The notes beneath the pieces were generated by a model. It did no database searches. It saw nothing but the letters and a program-made list of their open reading frames with translations, and was not told where the DNA came from. From Trichobilharzia szidati (Eukaryota; Platyhelminthes; Trematoda; Strigeidida; Schistosomatidae), in assembly GCA_944472155.2 (NCBI GenBank), contig OX235273.1:4809204-4873203 (forward strand): a stretch of 64,000 nt of DNA, given 5' to 3'. Made by a program: the position numbers and the translations under genes. This document shows, piece after piece, positions 21,171-30,888 of this stretch (its first letter is position 1; every line of letters begins with the position of its first letter).

Positions 21171-21487
21171 CATGACCAGTAGGGTGCAGCAGATCGGGTG
21201 TGAGGACAAATACTCGCCGAAGACATTGGCTAGGGGTCGCGCTATGTCGTGAATTGTCAGAAGTTAGAATTCATGATCCTTTTGATCGGGTCCGAAAAAA
21301 CTTAACTGTCTACGAGCTCGCCTTGTTATAAGAAGGTCCTGTGTTCGAACCCCGGTGATAGCGTACTGCTGAAGAGTCCCAAACCAGGACGAAACAGCTG
21401 TCCAGTACTCCCAGGTTTTCCAATGGTTCTCTAACCAATGTCAGCTCATGATGAAATCCGGTAACCAATCAATCAAATCCCTACAAA
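21171..21487 (+). mobile_element. HH3 SINE, complete, with intact hammerhead
   Basis: Leader (TCATGACCAGTAGGGTG..CTCGCCGAAGAC), tRNA-like head near 21284-21360 (B box GTGTTCGAACCCC), hammerhead 21363-21408, then CCAGGTTTTCCAATGG and a CAAATCCCTACAAACC end. Inserted into the PLE-2 3' UTR; AATACTGTG stands on both sides (about 21152-21160 and 21488-21496). Its fresh hammerhead and target duplication mark it as the youngest HH3 copy here. Confidence 0.82.
21363..21408 (+). ncRNA. Hammerhead ribozyme of HH3 SINE, fully conserved core
   Basis: Stem I pairs GUACUG (21363-21368) with CAGUAC (21403-21408), 6/6. CUGAAGA is at 21369-21375. Stem II is GUCC (21376-21379) with GGAC (21387-21390). GAAA is at 21391-21394. 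Stem III is the loopless palindrome ACAG/CUGU (21394-21401), with the GUC cleavage triplet ending at 21402. Every invariant hammerhead position is satisfied. The loopless stem III suggests cleavage as a dimer, as known for Sm-alpha-type hammerheads. I do not know whether this family has been described. Confidence 0.88.
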
Positions 21488-21640
21488 CCAATACTGGAAT
21501 ACTGTGAGACTTTATCAAAATAAAATTTCCTTCCTAATAGGATTATACTCTACCACAGTAGCCAAGTTCTATTCATATTATCAACGATTAAAATCCTTTA
21601 ATGTAAACAAGGTGCACCAGTTCACTGTATTGATTGATTT

Positions 21641-22196
21641 AGTTTCACACTGTATTATAAAATCAAAGGGCTAAGTGATGCCTTCATTCTACACAACTAG
21701 CAAACTTGCATTGTTTAACTATTGTAAATGTCACAAGTCACATGTTTTTTAATGAAATAAAACTCTCTTTACCTACAATGCACTCTGTCTTAAGATGTAT
21801 AATATATATAGACAATGAGGGCATGCATGCATGCAGGCAGGCAGGCGTGAATTGATGTCGGCGGATAAGCTTGTTTATGCATAGTTTTATCTGTGTTGTG
21901 TCTTGTCAGCCCCAAATGGTTGTACTAATCAGGGAAAGGTGGCATTTCTTCTAAGTTATTATCGATGGACAAGTGCAGAATAACGAATGAATGTATATAT
22001 CATAATAATAATGATAATAGTGTGATTAACTGAAGCAGAAAACAAGTGTACAATGCGCATAAATCACTTGGGGATTGATTATTTGTCATAAAAAGCAAGT
22101 TAGTTAAACCAGACTTGTTGTATAAAACGTTTATCACAGACGGTGAATCTTGTGGTATGCGGAAGGATAAACATCAAAACAAAATGAAATACTATT
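21641..22196. other. PLE flank with (GCAT)n/(GCAG)n microsatellite
   Basis: Contains a short GCATGCATGCATGCAGGCAGGCAGG-type tract near 21822-21847. No RT fingers region (LPKIHK-type motif) could be read upstream of the 22197 start, so the PLE protein appears to lack its N-terminus. Confidence 0.6.
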
Positions 22197-23591
22197 ATGG
22201 ATAAAATTTGTCACAGAACAGCAAAGTTGTTAATGAACATTCTGGGTCCTTTGCACAGAGAAATCTTGCAGCATAGAATTAGTGATGTCTTCGACTTTAT
22301 TTCTAAAATATCCAAGACTAATGTGAGGTATAAACGCATGTTATCCATGGATGTATCATCACTATTCACTATTGTACCACTTATGGAAACAGTAGATTAT
22401 ATTTGTGAAGAAATCACCGAAAGGCAATTAGACTTAGGAATCCCCTTGTGTAGCCTCAAAGAATTACTTCTTAAATGCACAATGAATGTTCACTTTGTCT
22501 TCAATAATTTATACTATCGACAAGTAGATGGAATAGCTATGGGTGGTTCACCATTAGGCCCAATATTAGCTGACTTCTTTCTTGCAAAACTTGAAAACGG
22601 GAAATTGAAGGACATCATCAAACAGTTTGATATGTATTACCGAGATGTCGATGATACATTTATCTTAGCTGATGGGAATGTTAAGATAGACGAATTGTTG
22701 CTGAAATTCAACAACATACACCCTTCGCTTACCTTTACTTGTGAAGAGGAGCAGGAGAATAAACCACATTTTCTGAATGTCTTGCTAAGTAGGAGAGAAG
22801 ATGGGTCACTTGGGAAAAGCGTGTATAGAAAAAGCACTTTCACAGGGCAATACACACACTTCCTTAGTTACGTGCCCATTATATATAAAAGGAATGTTGT
22901 AAAATGTCTTGCGAGCAGAGCAAGAAAGATATGTACAGATGACCTCTTACAAAAGGAATTTGAATATATTCACGATTCCTTGATGGAGATGGGCTATCCG
23001 AGTAGTTTCATAAAGAAACATATGAAAACATCGGAGAAAAAACCGGAGACTCTGACTGCACGTAAGAAACCTCTATTTATTAAGTTACAATTTAATGGTG
23101 ACTTATCAAGTGAGATTCTATTCCAAAGACTTTCAAGGAGTATACGAAGAACATTTTATGCAGCACACCTATGTTTGTCATTCTCTAGTCGACGAATGAT
23201 TGAGACGCAAACGAAGGATAAGCTGGATAGTTTTGCCACATCTATATGCATTTATCAATTCAACTGCACCTGCGGTGACAGTTATATTGGGCGTACTACT
23301 AGACAGCTTAGCCAACGTGTTAGTGAACATCTCCCATCGTGGTTTGGCAAAGGACAGACAAAAACAATTCGTAGCTCAATTTTGTCACACTTAATTGATA
23401 GTGGTCATGTACTGGAGAAAACGAGAGCCTTCAAAGTAATTCATCGTATCCCACCATATCTTTCCAGTAAACTTCGTATTCGTCTACTGCACACAGCTGA
23501 GGCGATAGGCTTTCGAACTATTAAACCTAAACTATGTATTCATAAAAAGTTCCTACAGCCATTATCCCTCCCTTGGCCTATTAAGACATAA
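22197..23591 (+). CDS. Penelope-like element RT + GIY-YIG endonuclease, 464 aa, N-truncated
   Basis: Uninterrupted frame ending TAA. The RT palm is visible: motif A LSMDVSSLFTIVPL (Asp52), motif B GIAMGGSPLGP (residues 112-122), motif C RDVDD (149-153) and HFLNVLL (191-197). The GIY-YIG nuclease follows at about 351-440: IYQFNCTCGDSYIG with cysteines 357 and 359, RTTRQLSQRVSEH, Glu435 as a candidate catalytic glutamate, then the CIHKKFLQPLSLPW end. PLE proteins are normally about 800 residues; the RT fingers are missing here. Motif B has an extra glycine (GGSPL for GSPL) and motif C reads DVDD where related copies have YVDD. It nicks DNA and primes reverse transcription in this family; the present copy is probably not autonomous. 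The first Met is used for lack of an upstream start. Confidence 0.9.
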   Translation: MDKICHRTAKLLMNILGPLHREILQHRISDVFDFISKISKTNVRYKRMLSMDVSSLFTIVPLMETVDYICEEITERQLDLGIPLCSLKELLLKCTMNVHFVFNNLYYRQVDGIAMGGSPLGPILADFFLAKLENGKLKDIIKQFDMYYRDVDDTFILADGNVKIDELLLKFNNIHPSLTFTCEEEQENKPHFLNVLLSRREDGSLGKSVYRKSTFTGQYTHFLSYVPIIYKRNVVKCLASRARKICTDDLLQKEFEYIHDSLMEMGYPSSFIKKHMKTSEKKPETLTARKKPLFIKLQFNGDLSSEILFQRLSRSIRRTFYAAHLCLSFSSRRMIETQTKDKLDSFATSICIYQFNCTCGDSYIGRTTRQLSQRVSEHLPSWFGKGQTKTIRSSILSHLIDSGHVLEKTRAFKVIHRIPPYLSSKLRIRLLHTAEAIGFRTIKPKLCIHKKFLQPLSLPWPIKT

Positions 23592-24002
23592 CCAACTAAT
23601 GACCTCTACACCACCCTTTGTTTATACTTTCAACCCCTTTCTTATCATCTCTTAATCTTATCTTCATTATAAACGTGTTTCATTTCCTTCCCTTATAATT
23701 TAACATTACTTAATCGGTTCATTTGTTTTTACTAGCCTTAATCGACTACTTCCACCTGAACAGTTGTTTGTTTAATCATGCTGTTTTTGCATAATTCGTG
23801 TTATCAAAGATTGCCTCACTTTTTCATCCTCATTATTGATGAGACCATTTTTATTATTACTATTATTATTATTATTATCATTACTACTATTATGACTAAT
23901 TGCACAATTTATATTCACCATCGTATTATCCTATAGACAAAACACCATGATTGGTTTATATTTGAATATTTCTTTGTACAGTTATGTGTGTATATTAGAG
24001 TG
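23592..24002. other. PLE 3' untranslated region
   Basis: AT-rich sequence with an ATTATT run at 23850-23900 and TTTGTACAGTTATG near 23975, comparable to the TGTACAG block in other PLE-1 ends. No coding sequence. Confidence 0.55.
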
Positions 24003-24044
24003 AAGCCTGATGAGATCTAATTGAAACCACAATATTGTTCGCTT
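24003..24044 (+). ncRNA. Candidate PLE-associated hammerhead ribozyme
   Basis: In the 3' region of the 464-codon PLE: AAGC (24003-24006), CUGAUGA (24007-24013), a 3-bp stem II GAU/AUU with loop CUA, GAAA (24023-24026), ACAAU/AUUGU as stem III after a CC bulge, a UUC triplet ending at 24040, and GCUU (24041-24044) closing stem I 4/4. The order and core match small hammerheads reported in Penelope-like elements. The bulge and the short stem II lower confidence. Confidence 0.55.
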
Positions 24045-24049
24045 AAATG

Positions 24050-24458
24050 TGTTATTCAAAATTTGTTTTGATAAAGTCTCACCGTTTTATACAGTAATGT
24101 TTACTAATGACGACGTTTCGAGCACATTTTATACACTGCTCATAATCATATCCAGGCACTACTCACACAACTTTCTAACTTCGTTTATATAATTCGATTG
24201 ACTTTTCATCGCTTGATTTGATTGGTAGTAGTATTCTGCATTTTTCAGGTATGAGTGATGAGTCATTCCTATTACATGTTCTAAGTGTAGATTCGATGAA
24301 CCAAGATTCAGTGATCAACCTCTGTTTTGACCTACCTATATTACTTTTTAGAATTTTAACCCTCTTCCACCATATGTTGTATGGTTGTGTGTTAATGCAT
24401 ACATTACAATCTAGTGCTGAGCTTTTTTCCTTATTACTTATCTTCTTGAGGTCAATAA
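24050..24458 (-). pseudogene. PLE-2 tail, inverted relative to 20803-21516
   Basis: Minus strand 24468-24175 reads VKILKSNIGRSKQRLITESWFIESTLRTCNRNDSSLIPEKCRILLPI. Its 3' side carries TGTGCTCGAAACGTCGTC and GGTGAGACTTTATCAAAAC. The whole matches 20803-21516 in reverse, so two PLE-2 ends face each other around the 464-codon frame. Confidence 0.72.
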
Positions 24459-24879
24459 AAATCAACAAATTGGAACATCTAACTGTAGAAAAGAAGAAAA
24501 ACTTTATTATCTTATGCTTTCAGGAGGGACATTTTCATTTGCTCAGGTTGCAAAAATCCTGAACCTATGTAGGGTTTTAGAAGACTACAATGAATACACA
24601 GAATATTATGCACAGTAACCAATGTGGAATAACAGAAAACAAAACAGAATTACAAGTTACTACGTGCAAATTCTCCATTCTTATTCTTGATTTCATATAG
24701 AGGAGAAATATCGGCTGACTGGCTGGCTTCTCAAAGGCTTTCAGCAGCCGGCTGTGTTATTCCACCTGTCCGATTCCGGCGATGAACAAGTTTGTTTTTT
24801 CTATTTTTCTTAAGCGTTGAAGTTTCTCTGTCAGTTTGATTGGTTTCGTGGTGTAGGGTCGCTAGCCCCACACTAGTCC

Positions 24880-25883
24880 ATTATTATTACTATTGTTTAC
24901 TTTAATTCCTAGAGGAATATAGGGCTTCAATCGTGCGTCTCCACTGCGTTCGGTTCTCTGCTAGAGTCTTCACCTGGCTCCAAGTCTGCACACACGTTTT
25001 CATCTCCTCTTCACATGACCTCCTCCAAGTCACCCTTGCACTGACGACCAACTCGCTGCTTCCCATTCAGGTTCCACTCTAGCAATTGCTTGTCTACTGA
25101 TGTCACTTGGTGGTTTCCTCAGAGTGTGGCCAATCCATCTCCATTTATTCCTGCTTATTTGTTGCACAACCAGTTCCTGGTTGGCTCGCTCATTGCCAGA
25201 GATCCGTGTTGCTGATCCTTTCCGGCTATCTGATCTTGAGCGAAGTTTTGAAGGAAGCCAGCTGTTGATAAAGGTATGTAGTTTGCTTGAGGTGCTCTTT
25301 ATGACGCGCCAAGTCTCTGATCCGTATAGTAGCAGTGACTTCACTTTGGAGTTGAAAATCCGGATCTTATATTTCATGCTGAGTGTTGCTGACCTCCACA
25401 CAGACTTGAGAGTAATGAAAGCTTGTCTTGCATTCCTGATCCTTGCTTTGATATCCTCATCAGTTCCGCCTGTAGTTGAAACGATGCTTCCCAGGTAGGT
25501 AAAGGAGGTTGTTTCTTTCAGGTTCCTCCCATTTATGCTGATTGTTGTCTATTGTTATTACTGTAGCTGTTGGCCAGGAATCTTCATCACCACATCTGTC
25601 TTCTCTATGTTCACTTGAAGTCATTCCTCATCTCAACGCTTCTTCTGCCAACTTGTTCCTTTTCACTTGCATATCTCCCAGTTTGTGTGAAATCAGACAT
25701 ATATCATTGGCGAAGTCCAGATCCTCCAAGGTTTTTGAGTGGGTCCATTTTATATCTGTTTCCTCATTGCCCGCTGTTTGTAGCATTATCCACACTAGTC
25801 CATTCCTCCCTCTTTACCCGGGCTTGGGATTGGCAAGAAGTCTAGCGAGCGAGTGAACTAGGCGAAGTTCACTTTTTATATAA
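24880..25883 (-). mobile_element. RTE-like element 3' part, copy B, with terminus
   Basis: Near-identical to 1-892 and extending to the 3' terminus: ATTATTATTACTATTG tail at 24880-24895, then the AGGAATATAGGGCTTCAA box in reverse. The catalytic F-A-D-D of copy A reads F-A-N-D here because of a single C to T change (near 25708). 24459-24879 to its left holds nothing recognised. Confidence 0.8.
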
Positions 25884-26757
25884 CAGGAAGGCAAATCATG
25901 TGTTGATCAAACTGTAACTCTACGCATCGTCATCGAACAAAGCACATAATGGCGGCAGTCAGACATCTGCTCCAACTTCATTGACTTTGAAAAGACCTTC
26001 TACAGACAGCATTGATCAAGAAGTAATTTGGAAACCACCTCAACACTACGGCGTGTAGTGCCAAAATCTTTATCAAACTCACTCAACAGCTATAATACAA
26101 GACTGCCTGTTATCACCGATGATATTATTGATTGTGGTAGACCTGATCATGAGTCAGACTATGTGTGGGTAGTGAGGAGACAGGAATACGCTGGATTGAC
26201 CAGTGAAAAGATTTTAGAGGATCTGCTTCAGCTTGTGGATGGCAACATACACCTTCATCAAGCTAAAACCACTTTGGGAATCTACACTCAGCATAACGAA
26301 CAAGATTTGGATTTTTAACAAAAATGTGAAGTCGGTCCTTCTATACACTTAGAAACTTGCACTGAGTGCCATGAAAAGGATTTCCAACAGGTTGCGGCTC
26401 CATAATGAAGATCAAATGGCCATCCAGCCGGTTGTCCAGCGAGAATAAGCAACCAGAAACTTCGGTTGGGAACAAACCGACCAAGAGCCGATAGCTCAAA
26501 ACATTTGAAAGAGGAAAAATAGATCGATTGGGAATACATTTAGTAGGCCGTCGAATGACATAGCACGCAATGCAGGCCATCGCTCGGTTGGAATCACAAT
26601 GGGAAACGATGAGTTGGTCGTCAGTGCGAGAGCGACATGGAGGAAATTGTGTGTTCAGGAGGAAGAGATGAGGGAGTTTGGTCAATCGCGGGTACAGCTG
26701 AATAAGATCACAGGAAGTAGAACAAAGTGTGGATGTTTTGCTGAAGCCCTGTGATGT
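25884..26757 (+). mobile_element. RTE-like relic, copy B
   Basis: Duplicate of 893-1806. Almost identical up to about 26491, then strongly diverged; the 3' tail is replaced after GATGTTCC (26752-26759) by HH2-related sequence. Confidence 0.72.
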
Positions 26758-27128
26758 TCCGTCTGTCATTCTAACCCGTGTCACACAGCGCTCCACTCTA
26801 AGAATTTACCACTTAGCTATTCGGGCTTCTAGTTAACTGCCTATAGGACCGTGATAGACACATCGACTGGACACTAAATAGTAACTAATGTCACACGTCC
26901 ATTCCTTGGTTAGGTGCAGAAATAATTTTGTTGGTCAAGCTTGCAATACTGTCAATTATTACTGTAAATATAAACCCCTAAATAAATGTATAGCTTAGGA
27001 GTGGAGCTAGGAAAAACTCTCTCTTCTCAGACTTATATGTTCTTGACGTCGGTGTTGTTGCATTCTATACACCAGGTGGTTTCATTCATCTTTCTAAATA
27101 ACATCTTCAGAGAAAACTCCATCTTGAG

Positions 27129-27595
27129 GGCAATGAAAGCTTTTGATTGGACACTAGTAACTAGTGCGACGTGTCTAGTCCTTTCTTTGATGCAGACTGA
27201 ATGTGGCCACCATTCTAGGTGGCTCGCCATCACGGTGCACATTGATTTATTGATATTAGATAGTTGGAGCTGAGCTACCTAGAATGATGGCCACATTACA
27301 AACCTGATTGACAGAATTCAGTTTGCACCAAAGAAAGGACTAGACACGTCGCACTAGTTACTGGTGTCTAATCAAAAAACCCACTACACAACTGTAGGAG
27401 GTCAATCGCGAGCCCGAATAGCTCAGTGGTAACGTCTCTGAATGCAGGACTCACTGGGTGACGCGGGTTCGAATCTCAGAAGGGACATGAGTTCCTTCAA
27501 GGTTGCAGATACGCCTTGCTGACTGTTGAATGTCAACTAGCACGAAACCTAGGTCTAAAAAAGGCTTTCTGGCAATTACCTCCAACTATCTAATA
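27129..27595. mobile_element. HH2 composite, copy B
   Basis: Same arrangement as 2271-2702. The head (27414-27480) has A box AATAGCTCAGTGGTAACG and B box GGGTTCGAATCTC, better kept than copy A. The hammerhead has lost its first box (CTGACTGTTGAATG), while CUAGCACGAAACCUAGGUC is kept. Confidence 0.75.
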
Positions 27596-27639
27596 ATGAA
27601 AGCTTTGTATTATGAATTTTAATGATCATATATTTATTT

Positions 27640-27812
27640 CGCATTCGATTCTGTCCACCGAGAGGTACTCTGGTGATGTTTTGCAGTGAAAGGAATGCCG
27701 AGAAAATATATTGCACTGATCAAGGCAGTCACTGTACTCGAACTCATGCAGCCAGACAGGTGAGAGCTTACGAAGAGTTGTCATCTGAAGTAGTAGTCCC
27801 AAAAACATGATA
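27640..27812 (+). pseudogene. LINE RT fragment, copy B
   Basis: Counterpart of 2748-2915, reading FDSVHREVLW, GMPRKYIALIKAV and QVRAYEELSSEVVVP. 27813-28530 after it has no recognised content and matches 2916-3640. Confidence 0.68.
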
Positions 27813-28538
27813 TTAAAGCCTCGATCAATTGATTTCTTTTGGTATTAACTTAATCAGTATAACTGGATAAGAAAGAAAGGCCTATTTTGCTTAAAAATCA
27901 CAGGTTAAAACAGCTATTCCTGTGATTGAAAATATAGATAAACGAAGACACAATGAAGCATAACAGATGGTCTATTTGGTAGAACACTTTGCTAAAACAA
28001 GTTTAACAATAACAAAAATAACAATGAAGAATCAAGAAGATGTTTCGCTTACTTTTACCACATCTGTTGATTCAACAAGGGCTTAACTTCACCATCAAAA
28101 CATCCTTGCTACACACACTCACACACTCATTCACACATAGACGCAGCCGGTGTTCCATATGTGACCTGAATTGTGTTAAAAAAGAACCCAGGGTGAATAC
28201 TGCTCATTTTACAATAAAAATTGTTTACTTATTCAACCTCCCTTTGTTTTTACAAACCAATAATATTCAATGTTCAACTGGAGATTAGTTGATTTGAAAT
28301 GTTATGATGATTCAGAAAGACAAATTAAGAAACAAACTAAAAACAACATAAATTTTAAAAAAAGTGACATAAAGACTGATTATGAAACATCTGTCCAGTG
28401 TTGAAGATTGTTCAACGATCATTTGATTTATTTAGCATATATTTTGACTTATATGTATACATAGTGACTAAACATAGTTTATGTGAGGATAACTAATAAT
28501 GGTTGGGAAAAGTCAAAACCAAGACTGCATTATAAAAT

Positions 28539-30507
28539 AAGGTGAGGAGAATGGCGAAAGAGAGAATGATTCAATGCAAAGGCGGACAAGAGAAGGAGAC
28601 GCTGAGTTCAACTTACACAGCACTGGACAAAGAAGTGAAGAAGAGTGCTAGAAAGGACAAAAGACAATTCTGCGACACTCTGGCCACTGGAGCTGAGAAG
28701 AAAGCAGGCAAAAGAGACCTGAGGACATTATATCAGATAACCAAGTCTCTATCCGGAAAGAGATCAACACAAGTGAAACCTATAAAAGACAGCCAAGGGA
28801 ACCCAATTACCAAAGAAGAAAGACAGATTAAACAATGTGCGGACCAATTCAAAGGACTCTTGAACAGACGACGACCTACAACCCGTCCAGAAATACCAAC
28901 AACAGCACGTACTCAACTGCAAGTTGACACTAATCCTCCAACGAAAACTGAAGTCATGAAGACAATCAAGCTTCTGAAAGCTGGAAAAGCAGCTGAACCA
29001 GATGGAATACCCTCTGAAGCGCTGAGAGCGGACCCAGAAATGTCAGCAGACATGCTGACTCCATTATTGCAAAAAGTCTGGAAGGAGAGAAAGATGCCTA
29101 CTGACTGAAGGAAAGGTTACCTCGTGAAACTATCGAAGAAGGGCGACTTGGGACTCTGCAAGAACTGGCGAGGAATCATGCTCCTGTCGAAGCCAAGATA
29201 AATTCTGAGTCGCATCATCCTGGAGAGAATAAAAGACGCACTGTATACACAATTCCAACCCGAACAAGCTGGATTCAGGAAGGGCAAATCATGTTCTGAC
29301 CAAATTGCAACTCTACGCATCATCATCATCGAACAAAGCATGGAATGGCAATCAAACCTCTACCTCAACTTTATAGACTTTGAGAAGTCCTTCGACAGCG
29401 TTGACCGCGAAGTAATTTGGAGACTACTCCAGTACTACGGCGTACCGCAAACATTCATCAACCTTATTCAACAGCTGAACGACAACGGCACATGTTAAGT
29501 AATCCACAACGGAAAATTCAGCGAGGCGTTTGGAGTAAACACAGGAGTCAGACAAGGGTGCTTATGATCACCAATGATATTCCTAATTGTGGTGGACTGG
29601 ATTATGCGTCAGACAGTGGAAAACGAGAAAACAGGGATATCCTGGACCGACGTGAAGAACCTAGAAGACCTGGATTTCGCGCGTGGATGATTTATGTTTG
29701 ATGTCACACAAAATCGAAGACTTACAAGCGAAAACCGACAAACTGGTCAAAGAAGGAGCAAAACAGAACTCCAGGTGAACATAGACAAGACGGAGGTTAT
29801 GAAAATAACCAACCAACAACAACAGCAGCAACATCCACCGCCAATCACCATCAACGGGAGGGATTTGAAAGAGGTTACTTCATTCACTTATCCACGTAGG
29901 GAGCATTGTCTCAACTACAGCAGGAACAGACGAACGACGATGTCAAATCGAGTATCGGGAAGGCGAGAAACACATTCATCAAACTGAAACCAATCTGGAA
30001 ATCTTCGTCACTCAGCATCAACAACAAAATTCGGATTTTCAATACAAACGTCAAGTCAGTCAGTTCTTCTATACGGATGAATCAGAAACTTGGCGGGTCA
30101 CAAGGAATATTTCCAACAGCCTGTTGCAGACCTTTATCAACAACTAACTGTCTTCGCTCTATACTGAAGATCAGATGGCCGGCCGGAAAGAATCACCAAC
30201 AAGAAACTATGGGAACAAATAAAACAAGAACCCATCGCTCAACAGATATTCAGGAGAAAGTGGAGATCGATTGAACACTTGCTGAGCTGAGGAGGCCGCT
30301 GAGTGACATCGCGCGTCAGGCCAGTGCTCGAGTGGTACCCGAAAGGGAAGTGGCGAGTGGGACGTCCAAGGGTGACATGAAGGAGATCGTGTGAAGAGGA
30401 GTTGAAACAGTATGGAATAACATGGACGCAGAAGACAGAAGCAAGTGTAGACGTGCAGTTGAAGCCATATGTTCCACTAGGAACTCAAGGGAACAATAAC
30501 AATAATA
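28539..30507 (+). mobile_element. RTE-like retrotransposon insertion, 5'-truncated, copy B only
   Basis: 28542-29108 encodes the pre-palm and fingers region ending IKLLKAGKAAEPDGIPSEAL; then LSKKGDLGLCKNWRGIMLLS, FQPEQAGFRKGKSCSDQ, motif A FIDFEKSFDSVD (about 29367-29402), GVRQGC after a stop, a disrupted FADD box near 29670 (four inserted bases), and the LQVNIDKTEVMKI segment. It ends GTTCCACTAGGAACTC plus an AATAACAATAATA tail. TATAAAAT flanks it (28531-28538, 30508-30515). The matching site in copy A (near 3632) is empty. No autonomous frame remains. Confidence 0.88.
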
Positions 30508-30515
30508 TATAAAAT

Positions 30516-30888
30516 GAATTTGAAAGAAACTAACCAACGTCTGTGATCCCATCAGGCGTCAAGCGCATGAATTTCAGATGGCAAGATTTGTTAGAATCCA
30601 ATACCAAATGTCTTGAATTCCTATTTGCATTCATTTTAGAATTTTGAAGGCCCTGGATCATAAATTGAAGTACCTTCCATTCAGTGTCATTTGTTCTCAT
30701 TCCATTTGATTTCTGAGTGGATCATAAGGCTCTGAGCTGGGGCTTTAAAGTTTCAGCACCAGTGGTTCTTTTCTTTCCCTGACGTGGGATTACTAGACTC
30801 ACGCTCAGTCTTCCCTATTTAGCAGGCCAAATACCAGCTAAACAAGGTGTGGGAATGTGTCAGCCCGTGGTGGCAGAAAAATATCAAA
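30516..30888. other. Unassigned, copy B counterpart of 3655-4033
   Basis: Conserved with copy A; no gene or repeat recognised. Confidence 0.55.

Larger units (their letters stand above)
20340..21640 (+). pseudogene. PLE-2 C-terminal region and 3' UTR
   Basis: Reads NPCSRILNKTGIRVVFK, then DKIHCNNC, then (20870-21060) WDRFKILKRFIGRWRKRLRY and FIESTPN-like codons with stops, the same order as in other PLE-2 copies. The 3' UTR carries TGTGCTCGAGACGTGGTC and CTGTATAATACTGTG. It is interrupted by an HH3 SINE at 21171-21487 and resumes GAGACTTTATCAAAAT...GGATTATACTCTACCACAG. Confidence 0.62.
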
